A DNA stretch of 12,472 nucleotides from Deltaproteobacteria bacterium (GCA_016186945.1 JACPKR010000058.1:1-12472), one strand, 5' to 3'. Shown: positions 6,008-12,472, numbered from the stretch's first letter. Translations and numbers: made by a program. The notes: generated by a model not told the origin, from the letters alone.

Positions 6008-7449
6008 TGCGTCGAGGGGATTTATTGGAGGAACCAGCTGCGCAGTGTCCTCCAAACCCCCTCCTTGCCCTAAGCGGTACGTTCCGTGGCCTGCAGATAG
6101 TGAGTATCGGTTTTTTCCTTGGCACCTTGGCGGGATGGGCGAGTGACGCTCTTGTCATGCAAGGATATTACCTGGCTGGTCTGTCATTCGCCTTGTGGGG
6201 CCTGAGTCACTGCTTTTACAAACGCTTCTCCCTATTCTTTCTCGCTTGCACAGGAGTCTTCTGGGCCTGGGCGCACAGTGCTGTTTCTCCCCCATACCCC
6301 GTGGAAAATGTTGAAATCACCAGGAGCAACGTCCTCCCTTCACGAACAAACCTAATCGTGAGACATGGTGAGCGTTTCTATCGAGTGAAAGGCGTGGGGA
6401 CTGAATCCACTCATGGCGATGTCAGGGTCGTACCTTTCCAGCAAATTTTTGGATCTGTTAGTGCCAGCTTTACACCATACGAGCCAGGTCATTCCAGTGG
6501 GCTAGCTAAACTTTCCCAATATGTCGGAAACTTTCTGGATAAGTGCCTTGTAAGGTCGTCTCCGAAACTTCAGGCTCTCGTTGCAGCAATCATTTTGGGC
6601 CAAAAAGATGGCCTCGATTCATCCCTGACCAAAGATTTTAGGCATCTGGGAATTTTTCACCTGCTCGTGGTAAGTGGGCTACATATCAGTTTCCTGAGTT
6701 GGCTTTTTCTTGTTTGCATCTTGGCTCCTTTCCAGTGTCTTTATGCGTTTTGTCTGCTCAGTCCCAGAAGGTGGTACTTCCTTCAGTCCCTCTTACGGCT
6801 TATCTCGGTCGCTGTCGTTTTCATTTATGGCTTGGGGATAGGCTTCCCCCCTGCTGCTCAGCGTGCGATTCTTCTTTTCAGCTGTGCTCAGGGGGCGAAG
6901 GTCTTCTCGCTACCCATCGACTTCCGTGGAAAAGTGCTTTTCACCCTTGTAGCACAGCAGTTTTTCTTTCCTCTCGATGTGGTTTCCGTGGCTTCCCTCT
7001 TAAGTTGGACGGCTTATGTTACGGTCGTTTCTCTTGCCGCAGGCGGAGAGGGATTGAGGAGAAGTTTGGAAGTCCAGGCTTGCCTGACTCTTCTCGCGGG
7101 AGGGGTCTTGGGGAGTCTAAGTTTTGCGGGTTTTTTTCTAAACCTGCTCATCGTTCCGCTTTTCCCTCTTGTTGTTTTCGGTGCTGTCTTGCAAATGGTG
7201 CCGAGTGATATTGTACAGACTGCCTCGGGACGTCTTCTCTCTGCTTTCATCATATTAGTGGAAACGTGTTCGGAGTGGTTTGGGAATGTTTCCTGGTCAT
7301 ATTTGGACCTTAGCCACTCACCCCTGGCTCGATGGAGTGTTTTGGGGGCTGGTTTTCTTTTCTTCCTAAATATTTTCAAACGCCTGCCGATACCTTTTCA
7401 AGGTGAGTGTCGGGTAGAGGAAATTTATGAAGAATCAAAGCCAAGCTGA
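6004..7449 (+). CDS. comEC: ComEC/Rec2-family inner-membrane protein, short form
   Basis: ComEC forms the inner-membrane channel for single-stranded DNA in natural transformation. This protein has 481 residues, against roughly 750 in well-known members. Two or more membrane segments lie at about 30-90, then a soluble stretch (100-165), then the competence domain from 185 on, with GQKDGLDSSL (199-208) and the diagnostic LVVSGLHISFL (221-231). Several further hydrophobic helices follow, with PPAAQRAIL at 282-290. It ends near residue 481 without the metallo-beta-lactamase-like domain found at the C-terminus of full ComEC, and the receiver gene follows at once, so no remnant is hidden. The ATG overlaps the lpxC stop and has no clear ribosome site, so coupling is likely. 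Residues 8-22 are encoded by repeat copy C. A GTG at 6100 or ATG at 6157 are alternative starts that would avoid it. A working DNA channel is inferred, not shown. Confidence 0.85.
   Translation: MMRRGDLLEEPAAQCPPNPLLALSGTFRGLQIVSIGFFLGTLAGWASDALVMQGYYLAGLSFALWGLSHCFYKRFSLFFLACTGVFWAWAHSAVSPPYPVENVEITRSNVLPSRTNLIVRHGERFYRVKGVGTESTHGDVRVVPFQQIFGSVSASFTPYEPGHSSGLAKLSQYVGNFLDKCLVRSSPKLQALVAAIILGQKDGLDSSLTKDFRHLGIFHLLVVSGLHISFLSWLFLVCILAPFQCLYAFCLLSPRRWYFLQSLLRLISVAVVFIYGLGIGFPPAAQRAILLFSCAQGAKVFSLPIDFRGKVLFTLVAQQFFFPLDVVSVASLLSWTAYVTVVSLAAGGEGLRRSLEVQACLTLLAGGVLGSLSFAGFFLNLLIVPLFPLVVFGAVLQMVPSDIVQTASGRLLSAFIILVETCSEWFGNVSWSYLDLSHSPLARWSVLGAGFLFFLNIFKRLPIPFQGECRVEEIYEESKPS
6026..6068 (+). repeat. 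43-bp palindromic post-stop repeat, copy C (inside the comEC frame)
   Basis: The core matches the consensus except T to G at 6047 and A to C at 6059. It begins 18 bp after the lpxC stop, in gene orientation, and is preceded by GCGTCGAGGGGATTT, which resembles the flanks of copies A and D. Within the comEC frame it encodes LEEPAAQCPPNPLLA. The unaltered core would also read open in this frame, with Phe and His in place of Cys15 and Pro19. Confidence 0.88.
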
Positions 7450-7825
7450 AACCGATGGTTGGAAAGGAAAAAGTGTTCTCGTCGTTGAAGATTCGAAATT
7501 AATGCAGGAACAAATCGTCGCCATTTTTGAAAGTATAGGCATGAAAGTCGTGGGAACCTGTGAAGATGGGGTCGCAGCCCTTGCTAAAGTGAAGGAATTG
7601 AACCCAGACTTGGTGAGTCTGGATATCATCCTTCCTGACATGAACGGAATCGAATGTTACCGCGAGCTGAAAAAAACAAACGCCAAGGTCCGTTGTATTT
7701 TTGCAAGTGTCCTTGGTGCTCACATCAGTGAGAATTTCCGAGAGGACATTCCCGCTCACCTTTTTATGAATAAGCCATTCTTGCCCGATCAGCTGAGAGA
7801 AAGTTTGAAAAAAGTATTCAGTTAA
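7427..7825 (+). CDS. CheY-like stand-alone receiver (response regulator) protein
   Basis: This is a 132-residue single-domain receiver. The KSVLVVEDS strand carries the acidic pair Glu21-Asp22 that binds magnesium. Asp66 in LVSLDIILPDMNG is the phosphoacceptor, Ser94 takes the place of the conserved Thr/Ser switch residue, and Lys116 in NKPF is the conserved lysine. There is no output domain, so it must act by protein contact, as CheY or Spo0F do. The motif VVEDSKLMQEQI followed by SLDIILPDMNG is typical of CheY-type proteins. The ATG at 7427 follows GAGG (7417-7420) and overlaps the comEC end by 23 bp, making it the third gene of the lpxC operon. The partner kinase is not in the window. Its stop overlaps the convergent zinc-ribbon gene's stop by four bases. 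Confidence 0.93.
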   Translation: MKNQSQAETDGWKGKSVLVVEDSKLMQEQIVAIFESIGMKVVGTCEDGVAALAKVKELNPDLVSLDIILPDMNGIECYRELKKTNAKVRCIFASVLGAHISENFREDIPAHLFMNKPFLPDQLRESLKKVFS

Positions 7826-8967
7826 ACTTTCTCGATATGCTCTTCCTGCTCTTTTCTTTCATAGAAGAAGCTTGAAGTCTCGTTTTCCTTGGAACCGCGT
7901 CTGATCGTGGCAATATAGGCGCTCGCGCCCGCAATCAGAAGGAAAAAGAAGGCAACAAGGAGGAAAGCGGGGTGCCAAATGGATCCGAGAAAAAAGAGGA
8001 TTAAGGCAGCAGCCGAGCACAAGGCAGCGTTGATCCAGATCTTGTCTCTCTGGATAATAGCCAACTCACTTTTCAGAACACCTCCCGTGTATCCTTCGAT
8101 GATGATATTTTTTTTGTCAGTCTTTTGAAAATGTCTCAAGGCACTGGAGGGTCGGTAAAGGTATCGAATGTGCCAAAACGGTAGGTGAATGAGCTGAAGC
8201 CCAGCGATGTCAAGTTCCGTGCGGATGTCCACGGGAATATCGACGTTAAGTTTAGCGATCTTAAAGTGGTAAAGTTCGACGTGCAATCTCGCCCTTCTCA
8301 GCGCTTCTTCCTCGTCAATTTCTACTGATAAAATAGGCAGCCCGTTACTGAACTTGAAATCGAAATACTCCCGCACACCGTAAGCAGGAAGTTCACCTTC
8401 CAAACTTTCCTTAGATGTCTTAACCCCCGTTGTCGGGTCGATCCGGCCACGGGAAAAGGTTGAGTCAAGGGGAAAGCCATCCCATTCGATGTTGATTGCT
8501 TCCTTTGGTTCGTGCAGTTCAGTCAGGCCCCAGTGTTCGCAAATGTTTTTCCGAGACGAAACCGCCCAGCGATAACTTCGGCGAAAGACCCCACTCTCCG
8601 TGACATAGCCCGTTGTGAGCATTTCAGCGGCAGACTTTTGCCTTTTTACAAGGCCTTTCCAGGATGTATGGGCCTCAAGCGACACGATCCAGAAAGGGAT
8701 AGAATAGCCCTTGGCGTCAGTTATGAAGTATTCCCTTTCTACCGTCCCGGGTTTGTGGTGTATGCGTTTGATCCACTGTAGAACCAGATTTCGCACCTGG
8801 CCGGAATCGATCGCGTTGGGGATGATAAAATGCTCCGCAAATATTTCCTTACGCCCCGACTCCAGGTCAAACGAAAACGTCGCCGAGCAGGTCGGGCACA
8901 TTAGCAGGTAACTATTCAGGTCATATTGCGCTGACGCACTGCAACTCGGGCAGGTAAGTTCATGCAT
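7822..8967 (-). CDS. zinc-ribbon membrane protein of unknown function
   Basis: This is a 381-residue protein that I do not recognise. The N-terminus is a zinc ribbon with CPSC (Cys6, Cys9) and CPTC (Cys24, Cys27). The middle is soluble and beta-rich and contains two similar motifs, SIPFWIVSLEAHTSW (about 88-102) and LIHLPFWHIRYLYR (about 258-271), suggesting a duplicated fold. Two hydrophobic helices follow at about 311-330 and 333-352, then a short charged tail. It is probably anchored in the inner membrane with the ribbon in the cytoplasm. The ATG at 8967 is preferred: AAAGGGGG lies five bases upstream. The in-frame GTG one codon earlier (8970) is an alternative and would add one residue. 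It is convergent with the receiver gene (stops overlap by four bases) and divergent from dnaK. No neighbour hints at its role. Confidence 0.75.
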   Translation of the reverse strand: MHELTCPSCSASAQYDLNSYLLMCPTCSATFSFDLESGRKEIFAEHFIIPNAIDSGQVRNLVLQWIKRIHHKPGTVEREYFITDAKGYSIPFWIVSLEAHTSWKGLVKRQKSAAEMLTTGYVTESGVFRRSYRWAVSSRKNICEHWGLTELHEPKEAINIEWDGFPLDSTFSRGRIDPTTGVKTSKESLEGELPAYGVREYFDFKFSNGLPILSVEIDEEEALRRARLHVELYHFKIAKLNVDIPVDIRTELDIAGLQLIHLPFWHIRYLYRPSSALRHFQKTDKKNIIIEGYTGGVLKSELAIIQRDKIWINAALCSAAALILFFLGSIWHPAFLLVAFFFLLIAGASAYIATIRRGSKENETSSFFYERKEQEEHIEKV

Positions 8968-8994
8968 CACGGCCCCCTTTGGGTGTTTTCTTAG

Positions 8995-9003
8995 ATTTTA
9001 ACA
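8995..9003 (-). promoter_or_regulatory. candidate extended -10 promoter of the zinc-ribbon gene
   Basis: On the minus strand TGTTAAAAT (9003-8995) fits an extended -10 element (TGnTATAAT with one mismatch), 27 bases before the ATG at 8967. No convincing -35 box lies upstream, which extended -10 promoters can do without. Confidence 0.35.
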
Positions 9004-9011
9004 TGAAGAAC

Positions 9012-9039
9012 TTGACATAAGGGGCTGTGGTCTTAAGTT
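9012..9039 (+). promoter_or_regulatory. candidate promoter of dnaK
   Basis: A perfect TTGACA -35 (9012-9017) is followed after 16 bases by TAAGTT (9034-9039), a poor -10. No CIRCE inverted repeat and no sigma32-type CCCCAT box is visible in the 8968-9138 gap, so classical heat-shock control is not evident. The leader to the ATG would be about 90 bases. Confidence 0.3.
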
Positions 9040-9088
9040 TCGCTAAGAACGACCTGCTCACAGCAGCATTCCACAGATAATAGAGAAG

Positions 9089-9111
9089 CAGGTTTCCTGT
9101 CAAATAACCTG
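9089..9111 (+). other. hairpin in the dnaK leader
   Basis: CAGGTT (9089-9094) and AACCTG (9106-9111) form a perfect 6-bp stem with an 11-base loop, ending 16 bases before the ribosome site GGAG (9128-9131). A smaller hairpin, CTGCT-CAC-AGCAG, lies at 9054-9066. The stem does not cover the ribosome site, so it is not an obvious RNA thermometer. Confidence 0.3.
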
Positions 9112-9138
9112 GAATGATTACAAAATTGGAGTTTTAAA

Positions 9139-11037
9139 ATGGGAAAAGTTATAGGGATTGACTTGGGTACAACCAACTCTGTTGTGTCCGTTATGGAACA
9201 TGGGAAACCCAAGATCATAGAAAACGCTGAAGGCCAGCGAACCACCCCAAGTGTTGTTGCCTATACGAAAGAAGGAGAAATCCTAGTCGGCGGGGCTGCA
9301 CGTCGCCAGGCTGTCATCAACCCGATGAACACTATTTACTCAGCAAAACGATTTATCGGCTGCTTGTTTAAAGAACGAATGGATGAGTCCAAGCGAGTTC
9401 CCTACAAAGTGAAAGAAGGCAAAGGCGGAGGCTGCATATTTGAAATTTTGGGCAAAGATTTTAACCCTTCGGAAATCTCAGCAAAAGTGCTTTCCAAACT
9501 TAAACTCGCTGCGGAAGATTATCTAGGCGAGAAAGTAACAGAAGCTGTTATTACCGTCCCCGCATACTTTAATGACGACCAAAGGCAGGCTACCAAAGAC
9601 GCCGGCAAGATTGCAGGGCTGGACGTCAAACGGATAGTGGCAGAGCCAACAGCAGCCGCCCTTGCGTACGGAATGGACAAAAAGAAGAACGAAAAAATCA
9701 TCGTATTCGACTTCGGTGGTGGGACCTTCGACGTCTCCCTTCTCGAAGTAGGGGACAATGTGGTCGAAGTGCTTGCCACAAATGGGGACACTCACCTGGG
9801 TGGGGACAATATTGATGAAATCCTCATCTCCTATCTGATCACACAGTTCAAAAAAGACACAGGCATTGATGTTTCCAAAGACCCTATGGCGGTTCAGCGT
9901 TTGAAAGAGGCTGCGGAAAAAGCGAAGATCGAACTTTCCTCAGCGCAATCTACGGAAATCAACTTACCATTCCTTACAGCGGATCAGACGGGGCCTAAAC
10001 ACCTTGTTGTCACCTTAAGACGTTCCGAGTTTGAAAAACTCATTCATGACCTTGTCGCAAAAACCCTGGGACCATGCGAGAAAGTCCTAAAAGATGGAAA
10101 GATCAGCAAAGATGGTATTGAGGAAGTGATCCTCGTCGGGGGGTCTACCCGCATACCTCTGGTACAAGCGAGAGTACGGGAATTCTTCGGCAAGGAACCT
10201 AACAGGTCTGTCAATCCAGACGAGGTTGTATCTTACGGTGCAGCGATTCAGGCGGGTATCCTGGCAGGAGATGTAAAAGACGTCCTCCTTCTCGATGTGA
10301 CCCCACTCTCCCTGGGTATAGAAACCCAAGGGGGCGTCATGACAAAGTTGATTGAGCGCAACACCACGATCCCTACTCGCAAAAGCCAGATCTTCTCCAC
10401 CGCAGCCGACAACCAAACCTCGGTCGAAATCGTTGTTCTGCAAGGTGAACGTGAGATGGCGCCGGACAACAGAAGCCTTGGTCGCTTTAGTCTGGTGGAT
10501 ATTCCACCCGCCCCTAGAGGCGTACCACAGATCGAAGTAACCTTCGACATCGACGCCAACGGTATCGTGTCCGTCTATGCTAAAGATATGGGCACCAGCA
10601 AAGAGCAAAAAATTGTGATCACATCGCAGGCTAAACTTGACGAAAATGAAATCAAGAAGATGGTGCGCGATAGCGAAGAGCACAAGGAAGAAGACAAGAA
10701 GCGTCGAGAAATGGTGGAAGCGCACAATAGCCTCGACTCGCTGATCTACCAGGCTGAGAAACTTCTGCGAGACAATGCGGACAAAGTTCCTGCCGACCTG
10801 AAAGGAGAATTGGAGTCTGCCGTCAGTACAGCAAAATCCAAACTTAGCAGCCAGGATTTGGAAACCTTGAAAGTTGCAAGAACCGAGTTTGAAGCGAAAC
10901 TGCACAAACTCACAGAAACTATCTACAAACACGCTGGTCATGGGCCAGGCGGAGCAGGCCCCTCTGGCGGAAACGACAAGAAAAAAGATGACGATGTCGT
11001 AGACGCTGAGTATGAGGAAGGCGATAATAAAAAGTAG
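9139..11037 (+). CDS. dnaK: molecular chaperone DnaK (Hsp70)
   Basis: DnaK binds exposed hydrophobic peptide segments in an ATP cycle driven by DnaJ and GrpE in the cytoplasm. At 632 residues it is full length. The ATPase domain has [10 protein letters not shown] (5-14), [17 protein letters not shown] (140-156), [11 protein letters not shown] (168-178), [11 protein letters not shown] (190-200) and [10 protein letters not shown] (333-342). The interdomain linker is [15 protein letters not shown] (381-395), the substrate-binding domain follows to about 500, the helical lid to about 600, and then a Gly-rich and acidic tail. The tail has [11 protein letters not shown] (617-627), the usual bacterial DnaK end, but runs on through GDNKK. 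The ATG follows GGAG at 9128-9131. Neither grpE nor dnaJ is adjacent. Instead the stop abuts the ATG of a DUF1704 metallopeptidase gene. If the genome has other DnaK paralogues, this could be a secondary copy, but the sequence looks canonical. Confidence 0.98.
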   Translation: MGKVIGIDLGTTNSVVSVMEHGKPKIIENAEGQRTTPSVVAYTKEGEILVGGAARRQAVINPMNTIYSAKRFIGCLFKERMDESKRVPYKVKEGKGGGCIFEILGKDFNPSEISAKVLSKLKLAAEDYLGEKVTEAVITVPAYFNDDQRQATKDAGKIAGLDVKRIVAEPTAAALAYGMDKKKNEKIIVFDFGGGTFDVSLLEVGDNVVEVLATNGDTHLGGDNIDEILISYLITQFKKDTGIDVSKDPMAVQRLKEAAEKAKIELSSAQSTEINLPFLTADQTGPKHLVVTLRRSEFEKLIHDLVAKTLGPCEKVLKDGKISKDGIEEVILVGGSTRIPLVQARVREFFGKEPNRSVNPDEVVSYGAAIQAGILAGDVKDVLLLDVTPLSLGIETQGGVMTKLIERNTTIPTRKSQIFSTAADNQTSVEIVVLQGEREMAPDNRSLGRFSLVDIPPAPRGVPQIEVTFDIDANGIVSVYAKDMGTSKEQKIVITSQAKLDENEIKKMVRDSEEHKEEDKKRREMVEAHNSLDSLIYQAEKLLRDNADKVPADLKGELESAVSTAKSKLSSQDLETLKVARTEFEAKLHKLTETIYKHAGHGPGGAGPSGGNDKKKDDDVVDAEYEEGDNKK

Positions 11038-12270
11038 ATGAATTGGGACCATGTTAAAGAGATCAACGACAAACTGATCCCCATCGCCAAAGGTATCAAA
11101 ATACTTTCGTCGATTTCGTGGCCCCTTTCTGCAGAATACGAGTTTATATCTTCCTTGGAAGAAGGGAGGGTTAAACTCCCCACAATCACCTACCCAAAAC
11201 GAGATTTTAACCCTGAAATTAAAGCACTGGACGGCCTTCTTAAGCATTGGACGGCCGTTCATCCTGTAGAAGTCTTTCTGAAAAAGACGATAGAAAGTTA
11301 TCGAGATGCGGCCCGCATGTTGCAGGCGGTGGGAACTCAGCAGTTTACTAAGCTTTCCATCGAAATTTTCGGTACGTCTTCAGATATCATCTCACAGAAG
11401 AAGATTAGCAACCTCCAGGTTGCCAAACGTTTCCTGAGGCACGAGAGGCGATTTGACCATCCCTATCTCAAGGAGACTGAAAGCACGGTTTCGGCAGAAA
11501 CGATTGCCGAGTTCTTACGCAATCAGATTGCAGCGCTCTTTCAGGACGTCGGCCCAAAAGTGGAAATCTCCTCATCCCTCGCCGCAAAAGCGACTGCCAA
11601 CGCGCAAGTCATCCGTTTGCGAGAAGGGACTTCCTACAATACTTATGATGGCCAGCAACTTCTTGTGCATGAAGTGTTAACGCACAGTCTCACTGCTCTC
11701 AACGGTCAGAGGCAGAAATTTCTTAGCATCCTCGGATTCAGTGCGCCTCGTACTGTTAAAACCCAGGAAGGGCTGGCAACTTACTCCGAGGTCATAACCG
11801 GCTCCATCGACTTGCGGCGCTTGCAACGAATCGCGTTGAGGATTATCGCGATCGAAAATGCCCTCAATGGTGCGAGCTTTGTCGATACCTTTCGCTTCTT
11901 TCTTGAAAACGGTCAGAGTCCGAAGGAAAGCTTCTGGTCGGCAGCCAGGATTTTCAGAGGAGGTTTTCCCAACAAGAACATTGTCTTTACGAAAGATATC
12001 GTCTACCTGGATGGACTTATGAAGGTACACGCCTTGTTCCGCTGGGTCTTTATGAACCAACGCCTGGACTTGCTCCACCTTCTTTTCTGTGGACGGCTGA
12101 CGATCGAAGATCTCTTCCCACTTGAGGAATCCTACAAAACGGGAATCATAGACCCGCCGAAGTTTTTACCGGGCTGGTACACCAATATCTACGGTTTAGC
12201 AGGTTCCCTAAGTTTTCTGGAAGTCTCTCATGAAATTGATAAGCTTCATCTGGAACAGGAATTCATGTAG
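11038..12270 (+). CDS. DUF1704/MATCAP-like zinc metallopeptidase (QEGLA-motif protein)
   Basis: This 410-residue protein belongs to the family annotated DUF1704 (PF08014), also called 'flavohemoglobin expression-modulating QEGLA motif protein'. The name motif is present as TQEGLATYSE (242-251). HEVLTH (211-216) is a gluzincin-type HExxxH zinc site, and Glu244 of QEGLA is the likely third zinc ligand. The conserved TKDIVYLDGL is at 318-327. The eukaryotic members MATCAP1/2 (KIAA0895L/KIAA0895) are carboxypeptidases that remove the C-terminal tyrosine of alpha-tubulin. The substrate of bacterial members is not known to me. There is no signal peptide, so the protein is cytoplasmic. The ATG directly follows the dnaK stop (TAGATG), so it is co-transcribed and probably translationally coupled with the chaperone. 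Repeat copy D begins 12 bp after its stop, and the TAG stop may itself be the edge of the repeat element. Confidence 0.88.
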   Translation: MNWDHVKEINDKLIPIAKGIKILSSISWPLSAEYEFISSLEEGRVKLPTITYPKRDFNPEIKALDGLLKHWTAVHPVEVFLKKTIESYRDAARMLQAVGTQQFTKLSIEIFGTSSDIISQKKISNLQVAKRFLRHERRFDHPYLKETESTVSAETIAEFLRNQIAALFQDVGPKVEISSSLAAKATANAQVIRLREGTSYNTYDGQQLLVHEVLTHSLTALNGQRQKFLSILGFSAPRTVKTQEGLATYSEVITGSIDLRRLQRIALRIIAIENALNGASFVDTFRFFLENGQSPKESFWSAARIFRGGFPNKNIVFTKDIVYLDGLMKVHALFRWVFMNQRLDLLHLLFCGRLTIEDLFPLEESYKTGIIDPPKFLPGWYTNIYGLAGSLSFLEVSHEIDKLHLEQEFM

Positions 12271-12282
12271 CGCTTGTGGCAA

Positions 12283-12325
12283 GCAAGGAGGTGGTTTGGA
12301 GGAAACTGCGCAGCTGGTTCCTCCA
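12283..12325 (-). repeat. 43-bp palindromic post-stop repeat, copy D (inverted)
   Basis: The core is identical to copies A and B but on the minus strand, beginning 12 bp after the stop of the DUF1704 gene. In the gene's mRNA it reads GCAAGGAGGTGG followed by the hairpin. The flanks resemble copy A: TAGCGCTTG next to the gene stop, and AAATCC plus a CCCCTTGGGGG palindrome (12332-12342) on the far side. It would also be the 3' region of the possible minus-strand gene ending at 12439. Confidence 0.9.
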
Positions 12326-12438
12326 AGAAATCCCCTTGGGGGAGCGACGGTTCCCTGTTATGTGAATATCCCACAAGCAAAGAAACGTCCTCCTTCGATT
12401 TTTTTCTTCAAAGAGATAAGATCCGCAACAACAACCTG

Positions 12439-12472
12439 TTATTCGGGGTCGAAGTCTAGCTTCGCCTCAAGC
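12439..12472 (-). CDS. possible C-terminal end of a minus-strand gene entering from the right (partial)
   Basis: Only one minus-strand frame is open at the right edge. It reads LEAKLDFDPE and then TAA at 12441-12439. The other two minus frames carry stops within the first few codons. Ten codons cannot identify a family. If real, the gene is convergent with the dnaK operon, and repeat copy D sits between the two gene ends. Confidence 0.3.
   Translation of the reverse strand, partial: LEAKLDFDPE

Noticed and set aside
10087-11262. Long minus-strand open frame (391 codons) opposite dnaK and the start of the peptidase gene
   Set aside because: It is antisense to a canonical, well-conserved dnaK. 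Its translation is rich in Phe, Cys and His with no family motif, as expected of a shadow frame.
11221-11268. Direct repeat TGGACGGCC within the peptidase gene
   Set aside because: A nine-base repeat inside coding sequence with no further similarity is explained by chance.
2162-12325. CRISPR array
   Set aside because: The four repeats are kilobases apart with genes between them, and one is inverted. There are no regular spacers.
12274-12459. Plus-strand frame of 61 codons after the peptidase gene
   Set aside because: Its first residues (RRWFGGNCAAGSSK) are the reverse-strand translation of the repeat, and the same peptide appears opposite copy B at 4786-4977. The rest has no motif, and no separate ribosome site is needed to explain the AAGGAGG, which belongs to the repeat.

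Overview
The window reads as a chromosomal stretch of a Gram-negative bacterium. It carries lpxC (lipid A synthesis), a signal-peptide lipoprotein and two probable outer-membrane beta-barrel proteins. The lineage cannot be fixed from the sequence alone. The mix of an unusual ComEC, a stand-alone receiver protein, a PorV/FadL-like barrel and many unrecognised envelope proteins would suit a Bdellovibrionota/Oligoflexia-type or other deltaproteobacterial-grade lineage, but this is only a tentative impression. There is no sign of a phage, plasmid or insertion sequence. Coding density is high, with overlapping or abutting genes.

Layout. (1) Positions 1-237 look like a divergent promoter region between a possible minus-strand gene running off the left edge and a small plus-strand gene (238-576) of unknown function. 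(2) A minus-strand envelope cluster follows: a FadL/PorV-like barrel (2968-4089), a second small barrel with a Lys/Glu-rich linker (2214-2966), and a repeat-built lipoprotein (573-2072). (3) A TetR-family regulator (4227-4829) is divergent from that cluster across a 137-bp promoter region with an operator-like inverted repeat. (4) A plus-strand operon runs lpxC (5108-6007), a short comEC (6004-7449) and a CheY-like receiver (7427-7825), all overlapping, behind a good sigma70-type promoter. (5) A minus-strand zinc-ribbon membrane protein (7822-8967) is convergent with the receiver gene. (6) A plus-strand pair follows: dnaK (9139-11037) and a DUF1704/MATCAP-like zinc metallopeptidase (11038-12270) whose ATG abuts the dnaK stop. 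(7) At the right edge a minus-strand gene may end at 12439.

The outstanding feature is a 43-bp imperfect palindromic repeat present four times (2162-2204, 4842-4884, 6026-6068, and 12283-12325 inverted). Three copies are identical and one has two substitutions. Every copy begins 9 to 18 bp after a stop codon, and it follows all of the complete genes whose 3' end is not abutted or overlapped by another annotated gene, plus lpxC. The copy after lpxC lies within the first 22 codons of comEC, so it is apparently translated. Similarity extends into the flanks of most copies, giving an element of roughly 70-90 bp. It looks like a small dispersed family with a preference for gene 3' ends (REP/REPIN-like, or a terminator/processing element). 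It has no canonical T-tract, and one strand carries a strong Shine-Dalgarno match. I do not recognise it as a named family.

The second point of interest is the tight coupling of dnaK, without grpE or dnaJ, to a peptidase of the family that contains eukaryotic tubulin tyrosine carboxypeptidases.
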